From assembly GCA_026874595.1 (NCBI GenBank), contig CM049309.1, forward strand, positions 14,928,576 through 14,992,575: a DNA stretch of 64,000 nt. Reading direction: 5' to 3'. The stretch is from Sipunculus nudus. Lineage: Eukaryota; Annelida; Sipuncula; Golfingiida; Sipunculidae. This document shows, one piece after another, positions 11,594-24,198 of this stretch. The notes under the pieces are model-generated. The model was not told the DNA's origin. It saw nothing but the letters and a program-made list of their open reading frames with translations, and ran no database searches. The position numbers were made by a program, and so were the translations under genes. Each line of letters starts with the position of its first letter. Position 1 is the first letter of the stretch.

Positions 11594-11936
11594 GTATATA
11601 CTCATCAACTGCAGTGAAATTCTGTACAGACGTATTCTTATACAGCGCCCCTGTGTCTGATGTATGCCCTTGTTTATATCTACAAGGTGTTAGTATACAC
11701 GGTACACGGGCCTATGTTAACAAATGGAAAACACATTGTAAACTGAGGTTGTTGGCCGCATTATGTGCGGAAGTTGAAAGGTGACCAGTTGCGAAATGCC
11801 CTTTGCAAAACTTTGTACGTCTGCCTTGCTGACAGATATCCTTGTTGAATGTGTTTGGATTATTTTGGCGGGTACCCCACAAGTTATAAACACTTGGGTA
11901 TAAACAAACCGAATACCTGTGTGCAGTGGGATCTTA

Positions 11937-12522
11937 TAGTCCGTCCCAGTACCCGTGTCCGCATGTTTTTTTTGCGATAATTATTTTTAAAATATTCTTT
12001 AGATATGCCCTTTGACCTGAAGCAGATAAACAGATATTCCGCCGATTTTGTGTATAGTATTTACATATAATTTAAAACGTGTTTACTTTGCGACTCTTTT
12101 GCGTTATTTATGCTGAAATACCGTGGGTGGCGTCTTTCCGGCACTGCTGGACAGTACATTCCTCTTTGGTACACTTTCCATGTCTATGGCTGCGTTTGGT
12201 GATTGTTAGACAACAGTGACGTACCAAAAACGTCACAGTGATTGGTCGCGCGTCCCCTTCAGTTGAGTGACGTCATAAGTTTGATTGGCTTGTTTATTAT
12301 CAGTTTTCAGGCAAGGAATAAGTCGTAAACGCTGTAACTTGTTTTGTCATATTTTGGATTATTTGTCTCATACAAAATCAAAGCAAGGTAAGGCATTACT
12401 TTTTACGCAGGTAGTTGGCGGAATGGCTCCTGCAACCTTTGGACAAGAAAGGTTTATACTTCTTCACATGTATGAAAAATTATCCAAGAAAAACATGCGG
12501 ACACGGGTACTGGGACGGACTA
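11937..12522. mobile_element. 586-bp DNA element with perfect 34-bp terminal inverted repeats and TA flanks
   Basis: The first 34 bases (starting TAGTCCGTCCCAGTACCCGT) are an exact reverse complement of the last 34. Both sides are flanked by TA (11935-11936 and 12523-12524), as expected for Tc1/mariner-like target duplication. The only sizeable frame (12285-12533) shows no transposase features, so the element is non-autonomous. Perfect terminal repeats suggest recent activity. A copy of the host repeat lacking it is present at 32260-32450. Confidence 0.85.
12205..12290. promoter_or_regulatory. CRE and inverted CCAAT-box cluster inside the TIR element
   Basis: A full palindromic CRE, TGACGTCA, lies at 12268-12275. 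A GTGACGT/ACGTCAC hairpin (12216-12222 and 12230-12236) adds two half sites. Inverted CCAAT boxes (GATTGG) occur at 12240 and 12283. These are established binding sites for CREB/ATF and NF-Y. Whether they act as a promoter here is unknown, since no downstream gene was identified. Confidence 0.4.
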
Positions 12523-12792
12523 TAGTTTTCTGACATATTAATGTTATAAAATGCCAAAGCAGTATCTAAAGATAATATCGCTCGGCGCTCTCACGAGATC
12601 GATCCCAAGCTTGGCTATGAGAGTGGGTTGTAGTTGCCCGTCCAAGGTTGTTTCCTCCGGTTTCCTCCCAACTTGCAGACCACCGAACGCCACTATCTGT
12701 TATTATAAGTTATTTAACTAGTTGTACATTCAATGTAAAACAAAAAAAGTTTATTATTATATTAAGGCTGTAGTGGTCAGAAATATTTATAG

Positions 12793-13055
12793 AGACAGGG
12801 GCGGATACAGGATCATAGAAAAAAAGGGGGAGGGGGGATCAGCACTCGGGGAAAGGTTAACAAGTGTGCCAGGGGTGCTAGGGGACGTTACACATAAATC
12901 TCATATGGAGAAGTACAGTGGGAAAAAACGGAAGAAGACACAAAATCCCCCGCTGTTTTTCGTTATTAAGCGTAGATCATTCTATTTCCCGTATTTTCCA
13001 GCTCGAAAGTGAGGGGGCGCGCCCCCTGCGCCCCTTCTAAACCCACCCCTTTGGA
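12793..13055. repeat. GGGCGGATACAGG...GCGCCCCCTGCG interspersed fragment
   Basis: Starts with GGGGCGGATACAGG and ends with GCGCCCCCTGCGCCCCTTCTAAACC. Similar right-hand sequence occurs at 35460-35510 (GCGCCCCCTCTAAACCCGGCC), and the related word GCGGATCCAGG starts the element at 37218. Class not settled. Confidence 0.45.
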
Positions 13056-13590
13056 GAAGCTAGATCTCTCTCATCTACATAGATACCTTGAGCGATCTTT
13101 TATTGCTTGAACGAAAGCTAAAAGATCTTGGGAATTCTATTTTTAGCTGTTTGAGGTTAAATCCACATGAGTTCACATGGATAATTCCTGCAAAGATAAA
13201 GTGTGACAAATTTGTGAAACCAAAATGAAAAGCAATGAAAAGAATATCGGCGGCTGTCAAGCTCAGTTTTCTTTTCAGGAAGAATGTGTGCCAACGTGTG
13301 TCGACGTGAGGTGAGTGATTTATCGCCAACAAATGATGTATTTTTTGGCGGCGGCTCGATTTTTCGCCCGTCTATTGAACTGACAGGTCTTAGCCTGTGT
13401 ATACGAAGCAATGGTTATCGATAACACGTCCTCTCCCACGGGAACTCGGCTGCCTTGGCACCGTCTCACTGGCATGGTCTTTGCAGCATCTTGGCAGCTG
13501 CTGACAGCCTGTGGTCCTCTAGAGACCGAACAAGAATGCAATATACAAAACTTAAGCCTCCTAATACAGTAATTCTCAATACTGTGCGTG

Positions 13591-13661
<71 letters not shown>

Positions 13662-16600
13662 CATGTATGTGAAACAAATGAATATATAGGTAAAAAACTG
13701 CACTGAGAGAAGAAGCTGGAATTAAGAAGTTATTAATTTTAAGTAAAAATCCAAAATGAGGAGTTGTTTTAAACAAGAAGAGTTTCGAGTAAATAAATTT
13801 TGGTCATGTGACCTTTCAGTTAAAAACGTCTGAAATGAAAAATTAAATCAGAAAAGATCTGTAGCCATATTCCCTGACCATTTCCCCCGACTATCAAGCT
13901 GAGGATTGCATACAAGTAGAAACATTATATAACCTTGTCAGGGGTCGTAATAACCATTTCCGCTGTCTCAGACAGGAAAACACGTGTTTCTGATATAACA
14001 ATATTACTATCGAAAATATTCAGTTCTTTTTGCACGCAAGTATGCATGTAGGTTGGCATTTAAGATAACAGAATCATATATACCCTGGGCACAGTATGAC
14101 TGAAAGTGTGATATGATCGTAGGATTCTTCTTCAGCGGAAAGGCAGATTTTCCTGCAGAAAGGGAAACCTGTATTAATACCTTTCCGTTAGGAGGGGAAA
14201 TATCAAAATATTACGATCCCTGCTTGTACTTAGATTAAATATGTTAAAATATATATTTGTGTGTGTGTGAGGGTGTGCGTGTGTGTTTATTCATATATGA
14301 TACATTTCTATGAGTATATATATATATATCTTCCGCCGCATCCCTACTCGGCTGCACATATAAAGCGCACTCCTCCGCCGGCACAAACTTTCTCAGGTCC
14401 TCTGCGTATTACTTGAATGTACATGTGCACAGAGAGAATGATCCGGCCCCCAAACGTGTCCCCAAGAATAATCCCAGAATATAAGGGGCAATCTATACCC
14501 CGCCTGCATTTTCTTCCTTAATGTTGTTACGTACTGCTAGTTCATATGTCAAGAGGATGCGATCTGTTGGCAATAAGATGTGCTTTTTGATGGTGCGGAA
14601 ATAACAATCTATCGTGTATTGCCAGGACAACCTATGGAGTTACTAAGCAAATAAGAACGAACCGCGTGTATTCTTTATTTTGAAACTGCTGTGCAAGTAA
14701 ACTTGCCTTACAGGTTAGCTGACATGCAAGTGGATTTGTAGGTACAGTTTTCTACGCTGCGTGTGGGAAAACAGAGGCCGGACAAATAAAGAGAGAGTTT
14801 TGAAGGTGACATTGCTCTGTGCGTTTTTGTGCATTATGTTGTGACAGCTGGAGAAGTCGTACGACTGCCTGGGGAACGCGTATGGCACTTTCTTGAGATT
14901 CATAGTCACATGTTTTCAAAGTACAAGCAGACGTGATGATCTCTGACACAATCAGATACAATGATGAAACAAATAAAGTACAGCACTCGGATCACTGTCG
15001 TGTCGCATAAACTATCTTCCTCCAGTGGTTTTCCCTGTCAGATTAAACTAATGTATAAAACACCGATTTCTTAAGTGTGTTATCGCAGAACATAATTAAG
15101 CGCCCTCATGTTAATTATATTCTCGGTGTGAAGGGTCCTTGTCGTAACGCAACTGAAAATACTCCGAGCCGGTTGATTTGTAACGATGTTCAGATAAAGA
15201 TGAGAAATAAAATATCTTTTCGTAACTTAGTTGAAAATACCTCTGGCAGGCGGATTTGTATTATGAAGTTTAAATAATCGAGCGAATAAACAAAATGTAT
15301 CACATTTGCCCTTGACTGAAGAGAAAATAATTTTAAGTTCATTAATATTTATTTTTTTTGTCTATCAATATATGTTAGGACTGTGATAGGTATAGGAACT
15401 GTTCATTGAATAATCATGTATTCAACTGTAAACTTTATAAAATATTATTATGCAGCAAATACTAGACCAGCCAAGACCCCAAAAACCTTATGATGGCAGT
15501 TAAAAAAATTCAATTGCGAAAAACTCTATTAAAATAGTCCCTACCAGATCATGACAAAACTATTTATCTTATATCACCGTGGGGTTTTTCAAGGGTGCAT
15601 CTAGTTTCTAAATATTGGTCAAAAATAAAGTTTGACCTCATTTGACCTATTGGCCTTGAACTGTGTCAAATGCCTCCTTGGCAACTGACTAATGGCAAAG
15701 CCTAACATAGGTCATAAGGTCCGGAAAGGGGTGAGTCCTGGCCGAAAAATTGGTCTGAAACCCATAACAAAGGTTGCGGCGGATGAAAAAGGTCCGGACC
15801 CCCTGGACCTTGACCCCCTCCACTGAATCCGCTTCTGTACAAACGTTCGATTCAAATCCTTGGTTGGAGATTGTTCGGAGAGGCTGAAATACAATTCAGG
15901 CCTTACACGTTTAGATACTTTCCTTCTTAATTTTTGAGAGGTAGGCACCTTGTGTTATTCTAGACTGATATCATCGTACAATTAAAATGGCACTGCGTGA
16001 CTGCCCCGGTAAAACGCTAGGCTTCTTGGGCACATCATTAATACCTATTGAAGACCCTGGGACAAGCGATTCTCTCTTTTTTTAAGGGTGACCAATTAGT
16101 CGCTGGGCAAGAGGTCTGATCCTGGACTTTTTAGCGTGGGGAAAATGCTGACGTTGCAATTTTATCAGTATCGCTAGGGACATTAATGAGGAAAACCGAG
16201 AACGATACTAAATCGAATAAACGAGGAAACAGTAAAGTTATATTACAAAACCGGAGGGCCAGAGAGAACAATAGAAAAGTCAAGTTGAAAAAGGGGACCT
16301 CTTCTTTGAAAAAATGACAGACGGGATTGAAGTAGGCACATCAGGAGTTGAGTTACTGAAAATGAAGCGACTGTGATGTTATGGGGGTTTTGAGACTTGA
16401 GGCTTGACGGACTAGAGGCCGCAGTGAATCACGGTAAAACGATATTAGCCGAGCGCTCACTTTTCACATTGGGCACGGGGCTGCATGGAAATTGCAAAGA
16501 AACAAAGACAGGCGTCCATTTTGCATCTTTGAACCGTTTTTCAAAGAATAATTTGTTTCATTTATTTGAAAAAAGAAACGGTGTCCTCTTGCTCCCTACC

Positions 16601-17181
16601 ACCGAATAAATCACCAGGGATACCAGGAATGAACGCCATGGAAACCCTGAGAGACTTATGGTAACCTCATCCGGTGACCTCTGAGGTCGCGACCCATGAC
16701 TTTCAAATGAAAAAAAAATATAAATGTTTGTGACAATATGTGGCAGATTCTTTATGGTTCCACGAGCTGATAATTTTTTATGTGAGATCACTGGGTAATA
16801 AACTCAGGACGTATGTCTTAAGAAATGAGAGATTATTTTGATTCTAGATTTTTTTAAGGAAATATAATGTGACTGGCATTTAGGAATGGATCAGTTTTAA
16901 GACTACCATGTTAGTATCCCTGTAGTTATCAATTAATTCTCTCTAGGTATCAACCATCATTTTCTATAGTCAATTTAGAATGAACATATTAATATTTTCT
17001 ATTTTTAGGTTAAAACCGTCACTACTATAGGCACTGTCTACTGAACGAAAACAAATGGAACCCGGAAACCAATGACGCCCGGATATATATTATTACTATT
17101 AGACCGGCATATTGTATTATCAATCACCACGATATTAATATCCGAAGTCACGTGACCTGTCCAGGGTAAGCTTATGTATGT
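13056..17181. other. Non-coding stretch with TA microsatellites
   Basis: Contains TA arrays at 13593-13657 and 14317-14330, a GT-rich run near 14260-14286, and a fragment at about 15711-15840 with GTCCGG and CTGAATCCGCTTCTG, akin to the GCGGATCC family. Minus-strand frames around 13075-13541 and 14715-14961 have no recognisable domains. No gene supported. Confidence 0.45.
13593..13657. repeat. (TA)n microsatellite
   Basis: Long TA run with a short AAATATA interruption. Confidence 0.95.
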
Positions 17182-17488
17182 TAGGCCAAAAAAAGGTATG
17201 GTTCTCAGTTACCTCTTTTTCAGAAATCAGTGCGGGCGGGCGATATTTCATTTTTACCCTTTTTTTCAGTATGTTTTGATTAAAATGTCATATGATTAGG
17301 GAAAAGCATAAAAATAACAAACAATTTTTGCTTAACAGGTATAAGCACTACATAAAAAAGGAAATCTCTCCAAAATTGTATTATTTATCGTCTTGAAAGC
17401 TGAAAATCAAAATAAATTTTTTTGATGCGGGGGTTAAAATTGACGCGGGTATCGCCTGAGAACCATACCTTTCATTTTTTTTGGCCTT
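17182..17488 (-). mobile_element. MITE with GGTATGGTTCTCAG terminal repeats, copy 2
   Basis: Opens with AGGCCAAAAAAAGGTATGGT and closes with its approximate inverse (ACCATACCTTTC ... TTTTTTTTGGCC). The interior is the reverse complement of the element at 3250-3606. It lies immediately left of the repeat at 17500-17965. Confidence 0.8.
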
Positions 17489-17499
17489 ACTGCAGCATT

Positions 17500-17965
17500 A
17501 TTGCCTGCGCCGAGAGGGAATGGTTCTTTCCCTTTCGAGTGTTTTTGTCTGTTTCTTCCAAACATGAACCGAAAGCAATGAAATTTTCCGTGCACCTCGG
17601 GCGTAGCCTTATGAAAAATTGATTAGATTTTGAAGTATAGGTCCTGCTCATTTTCCGAAATCCAGGAATATTCACAAATGTGCTGTCACATATGTCGGAT
17701 TGAACTTGGGAATATGGACCAAATAAGTGAATGAAGACTTTTCTGGGGAACATATACCCCATTGAACCTGGGAATAAGTGAATGGAACCACAGATTGCGG
17801 AGTACCCCACGTTAAGGACCGCTCACATGCGGAGACCTGTGCATGTGAGAATCATATTCATAATTTCTGTTTGTGAATTATTTAATATAGGAATAACTAA
17901 ATTTCTTTATCTATTCAGAGTATATTTCTTTTTCAAATGGGCTTAGTCTAAGAGTTCCATAAAAA
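17500..17965 (+). repeat. Dispersed repeat, copy 2 (partner 5365-5800)
   Basis: Direct copy of 5365-5800 with moderate divergence and small indels; see that entry for shared words. Frames here (17422-17622 plus, 17487-17810 minus) are repeat shadows. Confidence 0.7.
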
Positions 17966-18990
17966 CATAATTTATTTTTATTAGTTCAATTTTATCTCCA
18001 ATGGTCTTCCCAGGTTGCAACTGGACAGATCTCATTTTATCCGCAACTGCAACCTAAACCGCTACCAGGTCAAAGAGATAGGTATTCATATACAGTATTT
18101 TCACGCTGACCAATTTTCTATTAACAAGATTGCTCCTGAATTTTCTAGTAAATTGGTATATATGTTATGAATTAGGAGATTGCATATTTGTTTATGAAGA
18201 AATATTTAAAGAAATGTTTCAACATATCAATATTTAGAATATTCAAAATTACTTCAGGAGCAAGTCAAGATCAATTTTTAAGTCAATTCACTTCAGTGTA
18301 CTGATATTCAGATAGAGCCATCAATAGTTATGAATTCTTGTATTTATAGACTCAGCTGTCTTTACTGAGGGGTAATTCAGTATGTTTGTACAGCCTTAAT
18401 GTGCTCTCACACATTAGCTCTAGATTTGTCTGTACAATAAAATCATCAGATCATGTTTATATCAGTCTGGAAATAGGACTGCAGGTCAGTCTACAACTGG
18501 ATGTATGTCAGGTCAATATAGTCTTACGTAAAATGAAGACATGCATAATATGTCACCATTACCATCTAAACCAATAGCAGCTTGTATCAGTGATGTAACT
18601 AAGGGTGAATGACTATGCATCGAGAATGTCAATCCAAAAACTCTGTATCAAAATTCATATTGTCAGATGGACTGGCCCAGACCGCTTGCTGTTATATAAA
18701 GACTTCTATCATCAAATTGGTCTTGCAACATTGTCAGCCACGCGCATCAATACCTGCTTGTGATACAAGTTGGGACCTCCCCAATGCAGCAAAGCATTAT
18801 TAGTTTACAGTAGTTTAGGTATATTTGCATTATTTTGACACGTGCGTGACTTATTACGGTTTGTCGTTAAAAGCGATACTAGTTTAAGCATGTTTACACC
18901 GTCAATATAACTATACCTGTCTGTCGGATATCATTTCGGTTGTTGTGCTGGTCATGAAGGATTAATTAAAAAACGTGTATTGCACAAAGT
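17966..18990. other. Non-coding, AT-rich stretch
   Basis: No repeat partner, RNA gene or convincing exon seen. Confidence 0.4.
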
Positions 18991-19029
18991 TGTCGATGTG
19001 CATGCAATGCATCGTTTTGTGTACGTGTT

Positions 19030-19165
19030 TATAACAGTGTATTAGTACTAGTATGCAGTATTTGTATACAGAAGTATAATACTAATTTAGAGTATATGTA
19101 TACAGTATTTGTACTACTATATATGTACTTCGTACTAGTATACAGTATTATGTACTTTAAGTGCA
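19030..19165. repeat. Degenerate AT-rich minisatellite (GTATACAGTATTTGTA-like)
   Basis: The words GTATACAGTATT, TAGTACTAGTAT and TTTGTACTACTATA recur with small variations. The unit contains the palindromes GTATAC and AGTACT. Confidence 0.6.
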
Positions 19166-19389
19166 AAGTTATATTTTTTTCATAATCCGAATAATACAAG
19201 TGCGACTTTTCCCATAAACTGTGAAAGAGTCTTATTGTTGGGTAGAGGGATGGTGTCAAATCACCTTAAAATATCCACAGACTCATATTAAGTTTCCAAA
19301 GGTCTGTTAGTAGAATTTAAAAATATAATTTTAAGATTGCAGAGCATGCCATTATTGTTTAATTGCAGTAATTCTAAATGTTAAATACG

Positions 19390-20290
19390 AAAATGCGATT
19401 TCTTTATCCCATTTATTTCAGAGGATAGGGGTCTCTTTACTCATGCACAGGTCCTTGAAATCGCCATTAAAACATGTCTTAACCCTTTACTGTTTACTTG
19501 CAATTATTTTAGATTTCTGACAAATTCTGACACTATTTATATTTACAATAATAGCAATATATTTTCAAGCTTTTTTTGTATCTTTATCAAATTTTCAACA
19601 GTTCCCACTAAGATGGTGTGCTGAAGATTATTGAAAATCATTGAAACTTAGAAATAATATGCAATATTTTTGTCCTGAAAGAATCTATACATATTATGGC
19701 ATTCTAGTTGCCCATTTAGAGTGCTCTTTAGTGGCTTGTAAACAGTAAAGGGTTAATGGTCCCAATATAGCCTTATATTACCCATAGTAATATTAAAACA
19801 CAAGGAGGACCCCAGCGACCTGCAGTGTAAATATTCCATTCCCAACCTACCAATGGAGTGGCACGGACTTATCTGTTGCATGCACTTAAAATTGAAAATT
19901 GACCCAAATGGTTCCGTCTGACACAGAACTAACTCGCGTTACGGCCCCTAGCCGCGTATAATTAGCTGTTTCATCAAGCACAGCGGAGCATCGTGTACCT
20001 GTCTTCCAGGCCATTACCGTCGACAAGGCCCAAGGGCTTTCGACAGTCATCGTGGGATTGTTTATCATGAATATTAATTAGCCGACCAATGAGAGAGCCG
20101 TTGATCTGTCTAAAGCCGCTCGGGCCGCTCGTTTCTAACCTTTTGTCTTACTCTTTATTTAATTATGGGTAGTATTATAGACTGTAAAGGGGTAATTTAG
20201 ACATGTTTAAATGGTGATTTCAAGGGCCTGTGACTCATTTGAGAAAAAGTCAGATATTTAACTAAATCCCTTTATTATCATAAATGCACC
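19390..20290. mobile_element. Fold-back element with inverted arms
   Basis: The left arm (about 19430-19480 continuing at 19757-19795) and the right arm (about 20155-20255) are inverted copies. CAGGTCCTTGAAATCGCC pairs with the reverse complement of GGTGATTTCAAGGGCCTG, ACATGTCT pairs with AGACATGT, and TTACCCATAGTAAT resembles the inverse of ATTATGGGTAGTA. The middle (19800-20150) is unique and holds a 60-aa minus-strand frame (19886-20068) of no known family. The left arm is split by a piggyBac-type MITE. Confidence 0.65.
19483..19752. mobile_element. piggyBac-type MITE, 270 bp, TTAA target site
   Basis: Perfect 15-bp terminal inverted repeats CCCTTTACTGTTTAC...GTAAACAGTAAAGGG are flanked on both sides by TTAA (19479-19482 and 19753-19756). 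TTAA duplication and CCCTTT-like ends are hallmarks of the piggyBac superfamily. No transposase. It interrupts the left arm of the surrounding fold-back element, whose right arm lacks it. Confidence 0.9.
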
Positions 20291-21490
20291 TCTGTTATAA
20301 GAGACGTTTGATCTTTGTTCGTCTTTACTAATGACAATGCAAAGGCATTCCAAATCATGCCAATGTCTAATTTTAATTTGCAAATTTTTAGTCTTATTCG
20401 CGGACTCATGTTCCTTGATGTTAAGATTTAAAAAAAAGAAGAAACAATTGGCAAAACAATCATGAGATAAAGGCGAAAAAGGGAGAAGACGAATTTACAA
20501 AGAGGCAAAGGTCTGTGTACGAATATGAGCGCATCATTAATAGTTGAACAGCCACGACCAGGACCAAATATCAGATTTAAGGCTGCAGTGACATGACAGG
20601 CTTAAACGGCCCTTGCGTATGGTACTCAGGAGAGCAAATATCACACGAAAAATGTCAGCGTGTCAACAGAAAAGATAAATTAGCTGTCTAATGTCCTCAC
20701 CACGAGTATACATTATAATGCCGAGTCTTTTAGCAACACGAAGCGGCTGTCTTCATCAACAAATAATTCCCCTCTCGGCAATAAAAAAAAATTACACATA
20801 GGTAGTCTTAAGAAAACGGCATGGCGTTAATCACAGGGGATTATTAAATTACAAAAAGAGAAAAGTAGACAAAAAGAGAAAATATTTCCACCAAACAGCC
20901 AAGGTTTCCTTCTTCTTATCTCAAATGGCTTCTTTGCGACGCGAAAAGGCCAACCTTTCATTTTTAATTGAAGAAGAAATATAGATTTTATGATCTATGA
21001 AGAATGCGCTGTTTTACTGTTTATATTCCACCACAACTAATTGTTATTGGAACAGAGTATACTGTTGAAACAGTAATGAATGCAGATAAAAGTGAATGAT
21101 AATTACAATTGAAAAAAAGAAGACAATCATTAGAGAGCAAAATTCTTCCGCCATGAAGGAAGGAGATAACGGTTATCCGGTATAGAAAAAGAAAAAAGTC
21201 GTATGCCTTTTGTTTTTATAAATGTATTTTGTAAAGTCCTCAGATGCGTCAAATTATGAATCACAGAAAGATGCAACAATTTCTACTGTTCGTTGTTTTT
21301 CTCCATAGCATTTTCACTAAACTGAGTTTTCAGTGTAGCCCTTCGTTTTGACCGGGTTATCACGTAACTAGAAGTTTCACTTCTCATAGACGACTATATA
21401 TGCACACTGCGCAGAATCGGATATACAGTGTACGACTCTGCAGGTTAGGGATTATAGGCATAGAAATTGTATGCCTACAATGCACCTGGG
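20291..21490. other. Non-coding stretch
   Basis: A-rich, with no repeat partner, RNA gene or exon recognised. Confidence 0.4.
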
Positions 21491-21499
21491 ATTCTAAAT

Positions 21500-21690
21500 A
21501 CACCAGCGGCATAGGTATAAATGTAGGAAAGAGAGAGAGAAATGTAGTCCCTTCAAATGCTTTGTAAGCAAACTTGTTTCAAGGAATATTACATAAACAT
21601 TGATGTTTAAGTGATAAGAACTTCACAAAATAAGAGATATTTTGTCAGCATGTGCACGTGAAATGTAAACAGAAGTTGTTCCCTTCGGAG
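21500..21690 (+). repeat. Dispersed repeat fragment (partner 48290-48490)
   Basis: Shares GTAGGTATAAANGTAG, TTGTTTCAAGGAA, ATTACAT and GCATGTGCACGTG/GCATGCGCATGTG with 48290-48490 in the same orientation. At 48 kb the match is followed by a second module that is found separately at 27020-27610. Confidence 0.55.
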
Positions 21691-22737
21691 CGAATTAACA
21701 ATCAGTATACTTACATCTGGGACAGTTGAATAAAATAATACTCCCACTTATTGTGAAGAAGTTGGATCTCTCTGAAATCGATCCCGTGCATCACGGATCA
21801 GTAGTCAAACAGTTGGGTTTGGGGTAATAATCAGCACCTCCTTACGGCAGTTGTTAATATAATGAAAACATTTATGGGGAAATATTATTAACTACTTATA
21901 AGATGGGCACCCCCCCCCCCCCATATTCCCCTTAGCATTCCTTCAACAACAACAACAAAAAAAAAGAAATATTATTAAGTGCTTGTATTGTAGGGGAGAC
22001 CCCCCCCCCCCCTTCATTGTCAGAGAAGTATACTTTACAGTAGTCTGAACCGAGATTGTTTACCATACCGTAATTATCTGTTTATAAAAATAATGGCTGC
22101 CATGCAGCTGCAATTGGATACCCTTAACATGCTTCTAGCGGTATTTAATGTGTACTCCATACGTAATATATTTGTAAAATGAATCCTAGTATTCCTTACT
22201 CATTAGTAGTCGTATAACAGAGTCCAGAATGAAGGTACTGATCGTAAAGTCGTATCTTTCCGGGAAATGTAACGAATTTTATTTTAAAGTTTGACAGTAG
22301 TCCCGGCCATCCCCACAGTTCCAAACTAGCAGAGGTTCATTTCGAGAGGAAATGCCTCCTAGCGGATTCTTATTCTGCTGTTTTTGTGGTGATATGTAAA
22401 ATTCAAGTTTTCGGTGTGATCAGTCAGTGTAGACGGATTCACGAGGTCAGAATGGACAAGGTGTCCTCATTGCTCTAGCATGTCTACTAAGTAAATAAAA
22501 AAGTGGATCATGTACACCAGACAGATGGACCATGAACGCTAGATTGATGATCAGTTAAATGATATAAGTGTAGCGACCCTAGCCCCGGCCAGGGCTGGTT
22601 TGGCAACTGTGTTGAGCCAACTGGCCATGTGCCTGCAAGGTGTGTCCTCTCGTTGGATTATGTTGACGGATGTTTTGGTTGCTACTAGCCATATATCAGC
22701 CCACCGGGTGGATAAGATCTCCGGATTGGGGCCTACC

Positions 22738-23228
22738 ACAGGCGCTTTAATCCCTATTTAATAAAGTATTTATAAATAAGAGATACTAAGATGAAATCAG
22801 GTCAAACGACCCAATGATAAAATGGTTATACCGTGTTATCACTTGTAATAGGACAAATCGGCAATTCGGCCAAAACCTTTCGGCGGCAGCCCTTTCAGAT
22901 TGGTCACAGAAGGTCATGCCACTGCACATCACTTCACTGTCACCGAAGGCCGCTTTCGCCACCGTTTGGAATGGACGACGTCAAGTTCAGACATCACCAC
23001 AAAAGGTTATCCAGGTACAGCTTGAATTGATGGTTGAAAACAATGGAAATTAGATGGATTTGATTCCGTAACTCCCGTAGAATTGAACGATCATATGGAT
23101 TACGCATATAAGGAAGATAAAGCAACTTTAAGCGGGGCAGTATCTTCGTTGTAATTTCGTCGTAGTATCTCTAAGAACATTTGAGATATAAAGACTTTAT
23201 TATAAATAGGGATTAAAGCACCTGTGGG
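22738..23228. mobile_element. MITE with ACAGGNGCTTTAATCCC terminal repeats
   Basis: The left end CACAGGCGCTTTAATCCC continues with TATTTAATAAAGTATTTATA. The right end reverse-complements to CACAGGTGCTTTAATCCC followed by TATTTATAATAAAGT. Length about 490 bp. Interior frames are short and unrecognised. The fold-back element at 24199-25405 begins with a related CAGGCGCTTGAATTGC end. Confidence 0.75.
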
Positions 23229-24198
23229 CCTGCTTTGAGGGCAGGGTACAGGGTACAAAATGAAGATATTAAGAGGGAGGGGAATTGAGCAGAGGCCTCA
23301 AAGTATAATTAAATCGAAACTACAAATACCACTTTTAATTATTCAGTGTATATTATTTAAACAAAATTAAAACATGTATTGGTGATGATCAAAGCACCTG
23401 CGTTATCATTAAGCAATCCGGACTATACTGGATTCTACAATAAAGGGATTACCATTAACAACCCACTAAACTTAAGTAAAACTGCCTTGCCATTTAGCTT
23501 ACTCCGTCACGGAAAGCCAGTTACAGCTAGTGCACATGAAGTATTCTTACCGCGTCAACTCCGTCTTATCTTCTCTTCTAAGCGCCATTTATGAAAACGT
23601 CCGGTCCCTTCGACGTTCAGCGCACCTATCCCCCGGTTTGTTAAAACTGCGTAATTTCTTAACACTTGTCCAGCACTTCAATATTAATCCGTTCTGGGTA
23701 ATTCAGTCAGATTTACATGTAATTACATTAAATCTCTCCTTGTATCAATGCGGGACAAACCTGTTACCTTTCTGTCATTTTAATCTCGGGTAGAGGATGA
23801 ACCATATATACTTATAGAAAGTCACCATAATACGATAAACAGTCGCTTGTCAAATGAAAACACGACAGCGGTCCAAGACTGCCCAGAGAGGTTAGTCCTT
23901 TAATGGAAACAGGGGTACCGGATCAGAATCACCACAGCAATGGCTCATATCGAAAGAAAAAAACTCGTAATGATTTGAATGTTAACTCTTGCAGACTGAA
24001 AATGTAATATCATTATGAGTATGTATATTGGTAGCCGCGAATAGATGACTAGCTAGGCCATTTATATTGGACTGCATATGGCTATTTGGACGACTATCTT
24101 TTGTCTTAAGGACAATGCGGTATCTAGAATATTAACAGATTGTTTATAAAAAAAAGGCTTGCTGAATGATTATTCTAGATATCAATAATCGTTGAATC

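Larger units (their letters stand above)
11770..12560 (+). repeat. Dispersed repeat interrupted by a TIR element (partner 32260-32450)
   Basis: The left part (11775-11932) and the right flank (from 12525, GTTTTCTG...) match 32260-32450, sharing TATTTTGGCGG, CCCCACA, TATAAACACTT and GTGTGCNGTG. The partner continues straight from the equivalent of GGGATC to CGTTTTCTGG, whereas here the 586-bp element 11937-12522 is inserted. Confidence 0.65.

Noticed and set aside
13591-13776. Tyr/Ile-repeat peptide
   Set aside because: Translation of a TA microsatellite.
19886-20068. 60-aa frame inside the fold-back element as a conserved exon
   Set aside because: No family, no splice context and no second copy; retained only as the element's unique interior.
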